Assembly (NCBI GenBank): GCA_007693855.1
Contig: RECU01000049.1
Span: forward strand, 1-56,277
DNA from: Gammaproteobacteria bacterium
GTDB lineage: Bacteria > Pseudomonadota > Gammaproteobacteria > Steroidobacterales > PWYM01
DNA length: 56,277 bases
Direction: 5' to 3'
In this document: positions 18,128-27,490 of the stretch, piece after piece
Numbering within the stretch: the stretch's first letter is position 1
Layout: each line of letters opens with the position of its first letter
Made by a program: the position numbers and the translations under genes
The notes under the pieces: generated by a model
The model's input: the letters and a program-made list of their open reading frames with translations, nothing else
Databases searched by the model: none
What the model was told of the DNA's origin: nothing

Positions 18128-18751
18128 GTGAAAGACCAGCCCATCAGCCGCATCATGACCCCCGACCCGGTGACCGTGACGCCGGCGGATACCGCCGCCC
18201 AGGCGTTCGCCGCCATGCGGGCAGCCCGCTGCCATCATCTGCCAGTGGTCGAGAATGGGGTGCTCGTGGGCATGCTCGGCAGCGCGGATCTCGTCAAGGC
18301 GCTCATCTCGTCCTCGCATCCTGACCACCCGCAAACCGGCCATGCGCTACTCGAGACCTGCCGCGTGGCAACGATCATGGCCCGCAGGCTGATCACGCTG
18401 CCGCAGCAGGCCACGCTGCTCGACGCTGTGAAAACGCTGGCGCGAGGTGATATCCACGCGCTGCCGGTGGTCGCGCCGGGTCACGTACTCGCGGGTATCG
18501 TCACCTCGACCGATCTGGTCGAGGCGCTGCGCGACGCCCTCGTCTACCCTATCGCCCAGGACAGCAACGTCAGCGAGGCGCCACACGCCAGTCCCAGCCC
18601 CGCGGCGGCAGCCAGCACCGCGCTACACGCCCTCTACCGTGCGGTCGGCCACTATCTGCACTCCGGGCGAGGCGATCTCGAGCACGGTCGGCTCCTGCAG
18701 GCATGGCATCACGCCCGCGAGCACCAGGAGGCGCGCAACACCCCGTTCTGA
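18128..18751 (+). CDS. CBS-domain pair protein with C-terminal helical extension
   Basis: 207 residues from GTG 18128 (GGGAGA upstream). Two CBS motifs: residues ~1-62 (IMTPDPVTVTPADTAAQA, then HLPVVENGVLVGMLGSADL) and ~75-137 (VATIMARRLITLPQQAT, then HALPVVAPGHVLAGIVTSTDL). The remaining 70 residues are unique and helical. CBS pairs bind adenine nucleotides and act as energy sensors. It lies directly after the pilus-type ATPase, and a shared transcript is likely; a regulatory link is inference. Confidence 0.85.
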   Translation: MKDQPISRIMTPDPVTVTPADTAAQAFAAMRAARCHHLPVVENGVLVGMLGSADLVKALISSSHPDHPQTGHALLETCRVATIMARRLITLPQQATLLDAVKTLARGDIHALPVVAPGHVLAGIVTSTDLVEALRDALVYPIAQDSNVSEAPHASPSPAAAASTALHALYRAVGHYLHSGRGDLEHGRLLQAWHHAREHQEARNTPF

Positions 18752-18876
18752 ATCCATGCACGGCCCTTGGCCGTATACTTCGCGGTCGCGACATGCCCGG
18801 TGGGGGCAGATGCGGTACCGGGGGTGAGCATGGTCAATGGGGATGCACTGCGGCGGCAGTGCTGTGCAACAGTCGT

Positions 18877-20154
18877 ATGAAAGTCGCCGTCATCGGCACC
18901 GGAATCTCCGGGCTGGCCGCGGCGCGCCAACTCGCGGCACTGGGCTGCGAGCTGGTGGTCTTCGAGGCGCTGCCGCGAGTGGGCGGCCACACACACACGC
19001 ACTCGGTGGCCGTCGCCGGGCGGGAATACCGGGTCGACACCGGATTCATCGTCTTCAACGACCGCACCTACCCCGAATTCCGCAAGCTGTTGCAGACCCT
19101 TCAGGTCGCCAGCCGCGACGCGCCCATGAGCTTTAGTGTGCGCTGCGAGGACACGGGCCTGGAGTACGCCGGCACCAGCCTGGACAGCCTGTTCGCCCAG
19201 CGGCGCAACCTGCTCTCGCCGCGGTTCCTGGGCATGCTCGGCGATATCCTGCGCTTCAATCGCAGCGCACCGCGTGACCTGGCGGCAGGCCGGGCAGAAG
19301 GCGGCCTTGGCGACTACCTCGCCGCGAAGGGCTTTGGTGAACGCTTTATCCGCCACTACATCGTGCCGATGGGTGCCGCGATCTGGTCTACCGATCCGGC
19401 GCGGATGCTGGCCTTCCCCGCAGCCTTCTTCATCCGCTTCTTTCTCAACCATGGTCTGCTCACGCTCGATGATCGTCCTCAGTGGCAGGTGGTCGCGGGC
19501 GGCTCCAGCAGCTATATAGAGCCGTTGGTGCGGCCGTTTGCCGACAGCATACGTCGGGCGTGCCCAGTGCGGCAGGTTCGACGGCTCGGCGATGCGGTCG
19601 AGATCCACAGCGACGCTGCGGGCTGGGAGCGGTTCGATGCGGCCTTTCTTGCCTGCCATGCGGATGAGGCACTGGCGATGCTCGATGCCCCTACGCCCCT
19701 GGAACATGAGGTCCTCGGGGCGCTGCCCTACCAGCGCAACGAGGCGATCCTGCACACCGACAGCCGTGTCATGCCCCTGCGGCGGCGCGCGTGGGCGGCC
19801 TGGAACTACCATGTGGTGGATCCGGGCCAGCCGGTCTGCCTGAGCTACAATATGAACATCCTGCAGGGCATCGAGGCACCGGTGCAGTTCTGCGTCACGC
19901 TCAACAATCCCGAGGCGATGGCAGCTGAGTCGGTGATCGCGCGCATGGACTATGCCCACCCGGTCTTCACGCCGGCGAGCGTGAATGCACAGGCACGACA
20001 TGGCGAGCTGCACGCTGGCGGTCGGGTGTTCTTCTGCGGCGCCTATTGGGGCTACGGCTTTCATGAGGACGGGTTGCGCAGCGCGCAGCGCGCCGTCAAC
20101 GACTTCGAACACCGCTTCGGCTATGCACAGCGCGATCTACCGCGGTCGGCTTGA
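18877..20154 (+). CDS. FAD-dependent amine oxidase-like oxidoreductase
   Basis: 425 residues. Start ATG 18877 opens directly with the dinucleotide motif VAVIGTGISGLAAARQL, followed by VFEALPRVGGHT. It belongs to the flavin monooxygenase/desaturase-like proteins found next to DUF1365 and cyclopropane-fatty-acid synthase genes; members may modify fatty acyl chains of phospholipids, for example furan fatty acid or related steps, but the reaction here is unknown. Its end overlaps the DUF1365 start by 32 bases. Confidence 0.88.
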   Translation: MKVAVIGTGISGLAAARQLAALGCELVVFEALPRVGGHTHTHSVAVAGREYRVDTGFIVFNDRTYPEFRKLLQTLQVASRDAPMSFSVRCEDTGLEYAGTSLDSLFAQRRNLLSPRFLGMLGDILRFNRSAPRDLAAGRAEGGLGDYLAAKGFGERFIRHYIVPMGAAIWSTDPARMLAFPAAFFIRFFLNHGLLTLDDRPQWQVVAGGSSSYIEPLVRPFADSIRRACPVRQVRRLGDAVEIHSDAAGWERFDAAFLACHADEALAMLDAPTPLEHEVLGALPYQRNEAILHTDSRVMPLRRRAWAAWNYHVVDPGQPVCLSYNMNILQGIEAPVQFCVTLNNPEAMAAESVIARMDYAHPVFTPASVNAQARHGELHAGGRVFFCGAYWGYGFHEDGLRSAQRAVNDFEHRFGYAQRDLPRSA

Positions 20155-20890
20155 GCACCACCGACACCTGCCGGTGGCGCATGCCTTTCGCCACCAGCTG
20201 TTCATGGTCTATCTCGACCTCGATGAACTCGACGAGGTGTTCCAGGGCCGCTGGCTGTGGTCGACGCGCCGCCCGGCGCCGGCGTGGCTGCGGCGTGCCG
20301 ATCATCTCGGCGATCCGGGGCGCCCGCTGGCCGAGTGCGTCCGCGATCTGGTCGAGGCCCGGCTGGGCCGCCGACCGGCCGGACCGATCCGCCTGCTGAC
20401 CCACCTGCGGTATTTCGGCCACTGCTTCAATCCGGTGAGCTTCTATTACTGTTTCGACGAGAGCGGCTCCCGGATCGACGCCATGGTCCTCGAGGTCACG
20501 AACACGCCGTGGCATGAGCGCTACTGCTACGTGCTGGCCAATGCGTCCCCCGAAGAACATATCGCGCATTACCGCTTCGGTAAGGATTTCCACGTGTCAC
20601 CGTTCCTGCCGATGGACATGGCCTATGACTGGAGATTTGCGCCGCCGGGCGGCATGCTCCGAGCCGGCATGCAGGCCAGCCGCGAGGGGCAGCGGGTCTT
20701 CGCTGCCAGCCTGGCCCTCGAGCGTGAGGAGATGACCGGTGCGCGGCTGGCCACAACGCTTGCCCGCCAGCCACTCATGACGCTCAAGGTTGTCATGCTG
20801 ATCCACTATCAGGCACTGCGCCTGTGGTTGAAGCGCGTGCCAGTACACACCCACCCCGCTCGACGGTCAGCTGAAGGAGGTCAGCGTTGA
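20123..20890 (+). CDS. DUF1365 protein
   Basis: 255 residues from ATG 20123 (MHSAIYRGRLEHHR), inside the end of the flavin gene. Typical family features are seen: AHAFRHQLFMVYLDLDEL near the N terminus, HLRYFGHCFNPVSFYYCFD in the middle and the HYRFGKDFHVSPFLPMD block. The biochemical role is unestablished; it is nearly always beside cyclopropane synthase-type methyltransferases, suggesting lipid modification. GGAGG near its end serves the next gene. Confidence 0.88.
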   Translation: MHSAIYRGRLEHHRHLPVAHAFRHQLFMVYLDLDELDEVFQGRWLWSTRRPAPAWLRRADHLGDPGRPLAECVRDLVEARLGRRPAGPIRLLTHLRYFGHCFNPVSFYYCFDESGSRIDAMVLEVTNTPWHERYCYVLANASPEEHIAHYRFGKDFHVSPFLPMDMAYDWRFAPPGGMLRAGMQASREGQRVFAASLALEREEMTGARLATTLARQPLMTLKVVMLIHYQALRLWLKRVPVHTHPARRSAEGGQR

Positions 20891-22158
20891 TGAATGAGGA
20901 TATTCTCGCGGGCAGGATCCGCCCAGTGGCGAGGCGGCGCGGCCGCTGGCTGGCCCGTCGGGCCCGAGCCGGGGTGCTGGCACTGCTTTCCGGGCTCCGC
21001 GAAGGGCGCTTGCATCTGCGCGAGGGGGGAGAAGAGCAGGTCTTCGGGGATCCGGATGCCGAGCCCGGGCTTGTGGCACGGGTGGACATTCACGAGCCCC
21101 GCTGTTTCAGCGACATCGCGCTGGGCGGCACGGTCGGGGTGGCCGAGGCGTACATGGCCGGCGACTTCGACTGCGATGACCCCACCGCGCTGGTGCGGAT
21201 CTTCGTGCGTAATCGTGAGGTGATGGAGCGCATGGAAGGCGGGGCTGCGCGCCTGATCATGCCGCTGCTCCGGCTCGCGCATCATCTCAATCGCAATACC
21301 CGTCGTGGCAGCCGCCGCAACATTGCCGCCCACTATGACCTCGGCAACCCCTTCTTCCGGCTGTTTCTCGACCCGACGATGATGTATTCGAGTGCCATCT
21401 ATCCCAGTGAGAATGCCTCGCTGGAAGAGGCGGCGGTCTACAAGCTCGATGAGATCTGCCGCAAGCTCGAGCTCGGTCCGGAAGATCACCTGCTCGAAAT
21501 CGGCACGGGCTGGGGCGGGCTGGCCGTACATGCGGCCGGACAGTATGGCTGCCAGGTCACCACCACCACCCTGTCAGCCGAGCAGTACGCGCTCGCCAGG
21601 GAGCGGGTCGCGGCCGCCGGCCTTGAGAATCGGATCGAGGTGCTGCAGCGCGATTACCGCGACCTGCAGGGCCAGTACGACAAGCTGGTGTCGGTGGAGA
21701 TGTTCGAAGCGGTCGGCCACCGGTATTTCGACACGTTCTTCCGCCAGTGCGCGACCCTGCTCAAGCCGGCCGGCCAGATGCTGCTGCAGACGATCACGAT
21801 CACCGACCAGCATTTCGACCAGGCGCGCCGCAATGTCGACTTCATTCAACGCTATATTTTTCCCGGCGGCTGTCTGCCCTCGGTGGCGGCGATCGCCGGC
21901 GCCGTGGCGCGCGCCAGCGACCTGCGAATCGTCGGTCTCGACGACATCGGCCCGCACTACGCCCGCACGCTGCGCGACTGGCGTGAACGCTTTCACGCCA
22001 ACCTGCTCGAAGTCCGGCGCCTGGGGTACCCGGAGCCCTTCGTGCGGATGTGGGACTGGTACCTGTGCTACTGCGAGGGCGGCTTCCTCGAGCGCGCCAT
22101 TGGTGACGTCCAGCTGGTGCTGGCCAAGCCGCGCAACCAGCGCCCCCTGCCGATCTGA
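20890..22158 (+). CDS. cfa: Cyclopropane-fatty-acyl-phospholipid synthase family protein
   Basis: SAM-dependent methyl/methylene transfer to unsaturated phospholipid acyl chains at the inner membrane. 422 residues; start ATG 20890 with AAGGAGG nine bases upstream. The N-terminal domain binds lipid. The methyltransferase domain has AHYDLGNPFFRLFLDPTMMYSS, motif I LLEIGTGWGGLAVHA, and a later VSVEMFEAVGHRYF with the conserved Glu. With the two genes before it this forms a lipid-modification operon; members of such operons need not make cyclopropanes. Confidence 0.92.
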   Translation: MNEDILAGRIRPVARRRGRWLARRARAGVLALLSGLREGRLHLREGGEEQVFGDPDAEPGLVARVDIHEPRCFSDIALGGTVGVAEAYMAGDFDCDDPTALVRIFVRNREVMERMEGGAARLIMPLLRLAHHLNRNTRRGSRRNIAAHYDLGNPFFRLFLDPTMMYSSAIYPSENASLEEAAVYKLDEICRKLELGPEDHLLEIGTGWGGLAVHAAGQYGCQVTTTTLSAEQYALARERVAAAGLENRIEVLQRDYRDLQGQYDKLVSVEMFEAVGHRYFDTFFRQCATLLKPAGQMLLQTITITDQHFDQARRNVDFIQRYIFPGGCLPSVAAIAGAVARASDLRIVGLDDIGPHYARTLRDWRERFHANLLEVRRLGYPEPFVRMWDWYLCYCEGGFLERAIGDVQLVLAKPRNQRPLPI

Positions 22159-22173
22159 GGCCGTCGCGGCCTC
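22157..22173. terminator. Compact hairpin shared by convergent cfa and selO genes
   Basis: GAGGCC (22157-22162) pairs with GGCCTC (22168-22173) around GTCGC. It overlaps both stop codons, whose genes are only 13 bases apart. There is no T-run, so termination efficiency is uncertain. Confidence 0.35.
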
Positions 22174-23731
22174 AGGAGCTGCAACTGAGCATCGAACACC
22201 CGGCGCGGTGACGCGCCCATTCGGGGCGACGGGCGGCAAACGCCTCACGCCCCGGCTGGTCATCATACGGGCGGCGCAGCACCTCCATGAGCTCGCCGAC
22301 CATCGTGTAATCGCCCTGCTCGGCCTGGTCGATGGCCTGCTGGGCCAGCCAGTTGCGCAGCACGTAACGGGGATTCACCGAGGCCATTGACTCGCGTCGC
22401 TCGGCCGCGGGCAGCGCATCCTGACGGATGCGCGCGGCATAGTCGTCCAGCCAGTCCTGCCAGGCGTCGGCGTGCCGCGCACGCAGGTCCTCGCGATAAA
22501 AGGCGGACTCCAGCGGTGCGGGTGAGGGGTGTGCCGGATCCACATCGGCCAGCGCGCGAAAGGCCAGGGTGAAGTCCACCTCCGCCTGCTGCATCAGCCG
22601 GTAGAGCTGCTGCACCAGCACCACGTCCGTCTCGGTGATCTCGCGCAGGCCAAGCTTGGCCGCATGCATGCGCCGGTACTCGTCACTGTAGACCTCCACG
22701 TAACGCTCCAGGGCTGCGCGCAGCGGCTCGGGGTCCTCGACCAGCGAGGCCAGCGCACGGGCCAGACACAACAGATTCCACTGGCCGATCTCCGGCTGGC
22801 GACCGAAGGCGTAGCGGCGACCGTGCGCGTCGGTGGTGTTCGGCGTCCAGTTCGGATCGACATCCTCCAGCCAGCCATAGGGGCCGTAGTCGATGGTCAA
22901 GCCGAGAATGGAGAGGTTGTCGGTGTTCATCACGCCGTGGACGAAGCCCACCCGCATCCAGTGGGCGATCAGCCGCGCCGTGCGCACACAGACTTCCTCG
23001 AACCACCGGGCGATGCAGTCCGGCGCCTCAGGATCCAGCTCGGGGAAATCGCGGCGGATGGTGAAATCGACCAGTCGGGCGAGCAGATCCCGCTCACCGC
23101 GGGCGGCAAAGAGTTCGAAATTACCCAGCCGGATGAACGAGGGCGCGACCCGGCAGACGATGGCCCCGGGTTCGGCGCGCGGGTGGCCATCGTAGAACAT
23201 GTCGCGCACGACCTCTTCGCCGGTCAGCACCAGCGACAGCGCACGCGTGGTGGGCACCCCGAGGTGGTGCATCGCTTCGCTGCAGAGGAACTCACGCAGC
23301 GACGAGCGCAGCACGGCCCGCCCGTCGGCCATACGGGAATAGGGCGTCGGGCCCGCGCCCTTGAGTTGCAGTTCGTGGCGGTTGCCATCGGCGCCGAGGG
23401 CCTCCCCGAGCGAAATGGCCCGCCCGTCCCCGAGCTGACCGGCCCAGTTGCCGAACTGATGGCCGCCGTAGCAGGCCGCCCACGGCGCCATACCGGGCAG
23501 CAACGCATTGCCGGCAAACACCTCGGCAAAGCGCGGATCGCGAACATCCGCCGCCGTGAGACCGAGCGCTGCAGCCACCTCCGGGGAATACGCGATCAGC
23601 CTGGGAGCGGCCACCGGTGTGGGCTGGACAGGCGACCAGCAGGCCCCGGTGACCTGGCGCGGACGCACACTGGTGTCCGGATCACCGGGGAGTTCGCGGA
23701 TAAAGCGGTTGTCGAATTCGAGGGTCTGCAT
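22172..23731 (-). CDS. selO: Protein adenylyltransferase SelO (YdiU family)
   Basis: Pseudokinase-fold enzyme that AMPylates proteins, linked to redox stress. 519 residues. The kinase-like core carries [12 protein letters not shown], the Lys/Arg-rich [20 protein letters not shown], the catalytic-loop-like [11 protein letters not shown] and the metal-binding [14 protein letters not shown]. The C-terminal tail CSMLSCSS has Cys at the position of the selenocysteine of eukaryotic SelO. Last gene of a minus-strand run, 46 bases after the PhyH gene. It is not related to selenium metabolism or selD in this window. Confidence 0.94.
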   Translation of the reverse strand: MQTLEFDNRFIRELPGDPDTSVRPRQVTGACWSPVQPTPVAAPRLIAYSPEVAAALGLTAADVRDPRFAEVFAGNALLPGMAPWAACYGGHQFGNWAGQLGDGRAISLGEALGADGNRHELQLKGAGPTPYSRMADGRAVLRSSLREFLCSEAMHHLGVPTTRALSLVLTGEEVVRDMFYDGHPRAEPGAIVCRVAPSFIRLGNFELFAARGERDLLARLVDFTIRRDFPELDPEAPDCIARWFEEVCVRTARLIAHWMRVGFVHGVMNTDNLSILGLTIDYGPYGWLEDVDPNWTPNTTDAHGRRYAFGRQPEIGQWNLLCLARALASLVEDPEPLRAALERYVEVYSDEYRRMHAAKLGLREITETDVVLVQQLYRLMQQAEVDFTLAFRALADVDPAHPSPAPLESAFYREDLRARHADAWQDWLDDYAARIRQDALPAAERRESMASVNPRYVLRNWLAQQAIDQAEQGDYTMVGELMEVLRRPYDDQPGREAFAARRPEWARHRAGCSMLSCSS

Positions 23732-23777
23732 GACGGAGGCGCCTTGAGCCGGGGCGGCATCGCCAGCCTGTGGCGAA

Positions 23778-24638
23778 TCAGCGCGGCCAGAGCACCGGGA
23801 ACAGTGCCTCGGGTGGAGGCGCGCCGCGCCGCATCAGCGGGTGATTGTCCAGTGAAGGAATCCGTACGGCAAGTTCGTCCGGTGCCCAGATGACATCGCT
23901 GCCGAGCCAGCGGGTGGTGAAGGCCAGCCGGCGTCCTGGCGCCGTACTGAGACGAGGCAGCGAGGCGTGGATGGTCTTCGGATGAATCAGCATCGCATCA
24001 CCGGCCCGTGCCGGCCAGACACGAATGGGGGCATCCGCGGCCTCGACCCGCGCGAGCAGTTCCGCCCACGGGCGATAGCCGACGGGCGTGGGAATGTCCT
24101 GCCGGGACAACGGAGAGTGATAGCGGAACGGATCGCGGTGCGAACCGATCAGCGTCTGCATCGGCGCGTTGTCCTCGGGCACATCCGTCAGCGCCACCCA
24201 GAACGAGGGCATGTGCTCACCCCAGAACGGAAAGGTGCAGACGTCGTTATGCCAGGGGGTCGCGGTGCCGGGCTGCGTGCCTTCCTTCAGGAAGGAGGCA
24301 TCCATCCAGAAGCGTACCTTCTCGGCCCCGATGACGGTGGCGACGATCCGCGCGGCATCCGACGCCCGCAACCAGTCGTCGAACTCCGGCGCATGATGCA
24401 TGAGGTTGCGCAGGATGACCGCGCCGTCGCGGTCATCCATGGACAGGGGATTCTGCGTCGCACTGCCCGCGAACACCTCGATGCCCTCGGCGCGGACCCG
24501 CGCGACGATGCGATCGATCGCGCTGGTCAGGCACTCCACCCACTCCGCGGAGAACGCGCCGGGCACCAGTACCGCGCCCTCTTCGGCATAAACGCGGACG
24601 TGCTCCTCGGTGACCGGAAACGCCATACGCTCGTTCAC
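23778..24638 (-). CDS. Phytanoyl-CoA dioxygenase (PhyH) family protein
   Basis: Fe(II)/2-oxoglutarate-dependent hydroxylase of a lipid or other small molecule. 286 residues. The metal ligands are visible as HND in [14 protein letters not shown], with the distal His in [12 protein letters not shown], and Arg in RLAFTTRW for 2-oxoglutarate. Its start overlaps the preceding small gene by four bases (ATGA). It sits in a minus-strand set with a methyltransferase and flavin dehydrogenase, suggesting a modification or degradation pathway. The substrate is unknown. Confidence 0.88.
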   Translation of the reverse strand: MNERMAFPVTEEHVRVYAEEGAVLVPGAFSAEWVECLTSAIDRIVARVRAEGIEVFAGSATQNPLSMDDRDGAVILRNLMHHAPEFDDWLRASDAARIVATVIGAEKVRFWMDASFLKEGTQPGTATPWHNDVCTFPFWGEHMPSFWVALTDVPEDNAPMQTLIGSHRDPFRYHSPLSRQDIPTPVGYRPWAELLARVEAADAPIRVWPARAGDAMLIHPKTIHASLPRLSTAPGRRLAFTTRWLGSDVIWAPDELAVRIPSLDNHPLMRRGAPPPEALFPVLWPR

Positions 24639-24940
24639 CGCTCGAAGACTCCTGATGTGTTGCCGTCATCCAGTAACGCGTCGGTCAGCGCCTGCATGAT
24701 GCGCTTGCGCTCGCCATCGAGCTTCGCCTGGAGGGCCGCATCGGGCACGTGGCTGTCGACCAGCGCGGCGACCTCCACGCCCTGTTCACCAAGCACATGC
24801 TCGAGCACCATCATGCGATCGCGCACGATCCAGAGTTCCGCGGCGAGCGTCAGCAGCGCCTGGCCGAGGTTGTGGACATCCTGACTGCCGAGGATCCGCT
24901 GCGGCGCCTCGCCGCCGTTGCTCTCTTGCGACGTCGTCAT
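24635..24940 (-). CDS. Small helical protein of unknown function
   Basis: 101 residues from ATG 24940 (MTTSQESNGG), with GATGAGGG upstream; it begins five bases after the methyltransferase stop and overlaps the PhyH gene by four. Predicted helices run through NLGQALLTLAAELWIVRDRMMVLEHVL and LQAKLDGERKRIMQALTDALL, likely a helical bundle or coiled coil. No family recognised. Tight coupling on both sides suggests it is a partner of these enzymes. Confidence 0.75.
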   Translation of the reverse strand: MTTSQESNGGEAPQRILGSQDVHNLGQALLTLAAELWIVRDRMMVLEHVLGEQGVEVAALVDSHVPDAALQAKLDGERKRIMQALTDALLDDGNTSGVFER

Positions 24941-24945
24941 GGCCC

Positions 24946-25992
24946 TCATCCCGGCTTGTGGGCGACGGTCACCCAAGGGTACTTCGCCCCCTCGAGACCA
25001 TAGGAGCGGGCGTCGATGAACCCTGCCTCGCGGGCGACCTCGGCAAGGTCCAGACTGGCGGACTCACGCCAGTGCGGCTCGCCCCCATGGGTGGCCTCGT
25101 AATCCGCCCGCCACTGCCCCAGGCGATCCAGCGCCCGGTAAGGTGTGACATCGCTCATCAGCAGATCCCCGCCGGGGCGCAGCACGCGGAAGGCTTCACG
25201 AAACACCGCGCGCACCACCTCAGCCGGCAGTTCATGCAGCAGAATGTAGGAGGTCACCAGATCGAAGGCCGCATCCGGCTGCCCGGTGGCCTCGGCACGC
25301 GCCTGAAACAGATGCCAGTGATGACCGCCCAGGTTACCGACACGCCGGGCATGTTTCAGCAGGGTCGGGCTGATGTCACACCCCCACAGCTCGGCGTCGG
25401 GGAACACGTCCTGAATGGCGACGGTGAAGTGCGCAGTACTGGTGCCGAGCTCGAGAATGCGCCCGTAGTCGCTGCGCGGGAGCTCCTTGAGCACCTGCCG
25501 GCGCTGGCCAAAGATATCGCCGCCGTAGGCCCGATTCACCAGTTGCTTATGGATCAGCTCACCATGAATCAGGCCCATCTCGGGGTGGCCTTCCCAGCCG
25601 CCGCGGGTTCGGTGGAAATCCACCTTGCGCCAATAGTCAGGCAGCGGCAGCTCAGGGTCCAGAACCAGCTCGGTCGGGCCGTGATCCAGCGCCTGCAGCT
25701 GCGGGTCGAGCTCTTCGGCAAGCTCATCATAGGCCAGGGTACAGGCGCGCCCGTGCTCGTCGGCGTAGAAATCGCGCAGCAGGTTGGCGACGCGAAAGGC
25801 CCGCAGCGGCCCGAGGGCACGCTCGAACTGCGCGTCGCGTGCATCGAGGTCCTCGGCCAGCGCCTCGTCCTGGTCGAGACCGGCCTCGCGAATCCGCTGG
25901 TCGACCGCGGCGGAGATCGGCGGGAAGGCGAGCCCGAGCCCGCCGATGAAATCGATGGCAGCGCGGCCGCGCTGCTTCAGTTGAATATCCAT
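24946..25992 (-). CDS. Class I SAM-dependent methyltransferase
   Basis: 348 residues from ATG 25992 with AAGGGGG upstream. The first ~150 residues are a helical domain without clear family. The Rossmann domain begins at ILELGTSTAHFTVAI (motif I), then AELWGCDISPTLLKHARR, DLVTSYILLHEL and VLRPGGDLLMSD. The acceptor is unknown. Its order in a run with a PhyH oxygenase and flavin dehydrogenase suggests small-molecule tailoring. Confidence 0.88.
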   Translation of the reverse strand: MDIQLKQRGRAAIDFIGGLGLAFPPISAAVDQRIREAGLDQDEALAEDLDARDAQFERALGPLRAFRVANLLRDFYADEHGRACTLAYDELAEELDPQLQALDHGPTELVLDPELPLPDYWRKVDFHRTRGGWEGHPEMGLIHGELIHKQLVNRAYGGDIFGQRRQVLKELPRSDYGRILELGTSTAHFTVAIQDVFPDAELWGCDISPTLLKHARRVGNLGGHHWHLFQARAEATGQPDAAFDLVTSYILLHELPAEVVRAVFREAFRVLRPGGDLLMSDVTPYRALDRLGQWRADYEATHGGEPHWRESASLDLAEVAREAGFIDARSYGLEGAKYPWVTVAHKPG

Positions 25993-26089
25993 GGACGCCC
26001 CCTTAGACGTTATCTCCAACCCGTCAAGATGCGCCGGTGTCGCGCCAACGGCCAGTCTGGCGCATCAGGCGTCCACGCATCGGATAGCC

Positions 26090-27490
26090 TCAGTTCGAGG
26101 CCAGGCGGGCCGCGCCCCGTCCCGCCGCCCGGCCCAGCGCCGTCGCCGTCAGCAGGCCATTGCCCGCCAGGTAGCCGCTCGCCCCCGGACCCGAGATGCC
26201 CCGTGCTGCACCCCCACCCGCGAACAGGTTCGGCAATGGCGTGCCGTCAGCACGCAGCACCCGGGCCTGTTCGTCGACCTCCAGCCCGCCCTGGGTATGG
26301 AACAGCGCACCGGTCACGCGAACAGCACGATACGGCGGCGCGAGCGTGCCACCGGTGGTGAAATCGCGTCCGAAGGGATCCTCGCGTTCGCCGCGCGCCA
26401 TGGCCGTGACGGCCGCGAGCGTCTCGGTGAGCGGCGCCAGGGGCAGCCCCGTCAGTTCGGCGAGTTTCGGCAGGGAGTCGGCCTGCAACACGCAGCGCGC
26501 CTCCAGCGCATCGCGGTAGTCGTCGAACTCCTGCATCGATGCATGGATACGCTCATCGAAAATACTCCAGGCCACGTGACCCGGCTGAGCGAGGATATCC
26601 ACGGCCTGCTCGGAATAGCCCCGCGCCTCGTTGGCGAAGCGCTCACCGAGCGTGTTGACCTGGAAGCCGCCGAGCACGATGTGCGCCCAGAGGATGGGCA
26701 CCCCCTGGCCGGCCGCGAGGCCGCCATGGCCCTGGTAGGCATGCATGTCGGCCAGGCTGGCACCAAGTGCCGTGCCCCAGCGGATGGCATCGCCCTTGTT
26801 GCCCGGATGACCGAAGAAGGTACCGGCGGCGATCTCCGGAATGTAGTGCTGCACCAACTCGGGACTGCCGGCAAACCCGCAGCAGGCCAGCACCAGCGCA
26901 TCACAGCCGATATCCTCGTGGCTGCCGTCCGGCCGCCGGACCCGCACGCCGTGCACGCGGCCGGTGTCGTCCGCGAACAGCACCGTGGCCTGGGCCGAGA
27001 GCAGCAGGTCCAGCCCACGGCGCTCCACCTCGCCCTGCAGCGCCCCCATCAGCTCGGCGCCGGTCCGGTTCGGCGTGCCATGCATGCGCATGCGCGAATG
27101 CCCGGGGTAGAGAAACGTGTCGACCAGCGACAGCGGCACATGGCACTCCTCCGCCAGCCAGTCCACCGTTTCGCCGGACACCCGCGCCAAGTGCTCGACG
27201 AGGGCGCGATCCACCTGGCCGCCGGTCTTGGCCAGGATGTCGGCGGCGAAACGCGTCGGGCTGTCGTCGATGCCGCGCTCGCGCTGGCAACGGCTGCCGG
27301 CGCCAGGGATCAGTCCCGTGGACATGGCGGTCGTCCCCATGGCCGAGTCATCGCGCTCCAGCACCAGGACCTCGGCACCCGCCTCCTGGGCGGCCAGCGC
27401 CGCCGACAGGCCGCAGGCGCCGGCGCCGATGACCAGCACCGGCACGCTGCCGATGAACTCGGCGGTTTCGGGGGGCCGCACGTCACTCAT
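26090..27490 (-). CDS. FAD-dependent dehydrogenase of the fumarate reductase/ketosteroid dehydrogenase family
   Basis: 466 residues. N-terminal FAD site VLVIGAGACGLSAALAAQEAGAEVLVLERD, and the C-terminal flavin-binding end LFAGGGAARGISGPGASGYLAGNGLL, are typical. The middle capping domain binds the substrate. The family includes fumarate reductase flavoproteins, 3-ketosteroid-1-dehydrogenases and tricarballylate dehydrogenase; the window does not distinguish these. Its start overlaps the end of the upstream membrane protein gene by four bases. Confidence 0.88.
   Translation of the reverse strand: MSDVRPPETAEFIGSVPVLVIGAGACGLSAALAAQEAGAEVLVLERDDSAMGTTAMSTGLIPGAGSRCQRERGIDDSPTRFAADILAKTGGQVDRALVEHLARVSGETVDWLAEECHVPLSLVDTFLYPGHSRMRMHGTPNRTGAELMGALQGEVERRGLDLLLSAQATVLFADDTGRVHGVRVRRPDGSHEDIGCDALVLACCGFAGSPELVQHYIPEIAAGTFFGHPGNKGDAIRWGTALGASLADMHAYQGHGGLAAGQGVPILWAHIVLGGFQVNTLGERFANEARGYSEQAVDILAQPGHVAWSIFDERIHASMQEFDDYRDALEARCVLQADSLPKLAELTGLPLAPLTETLAAVTAMARGEREDPFGRDFTTGGTLAPPYRAVRVTGALFHTQGGLEVDEQARVLRADGTPLPNLFAGGGAARGISGPGASGYLAGNGLLTATALGRAAGRGAARLASN

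Noticed and set aside
18752-18876. Structured leader before the flavin gene with a TATACT box and G-rich repeats
   Set aside because: No known riboswitch motif could be fitted and a -35 match at the right distance is missing.
22172-23731. A selenium link between SelO here and selD at 49.6 kb
   Set aside because: SelO family proteins AMPylate others and this one has Cys, not selenocysteine, at its tail; the name alone links them.
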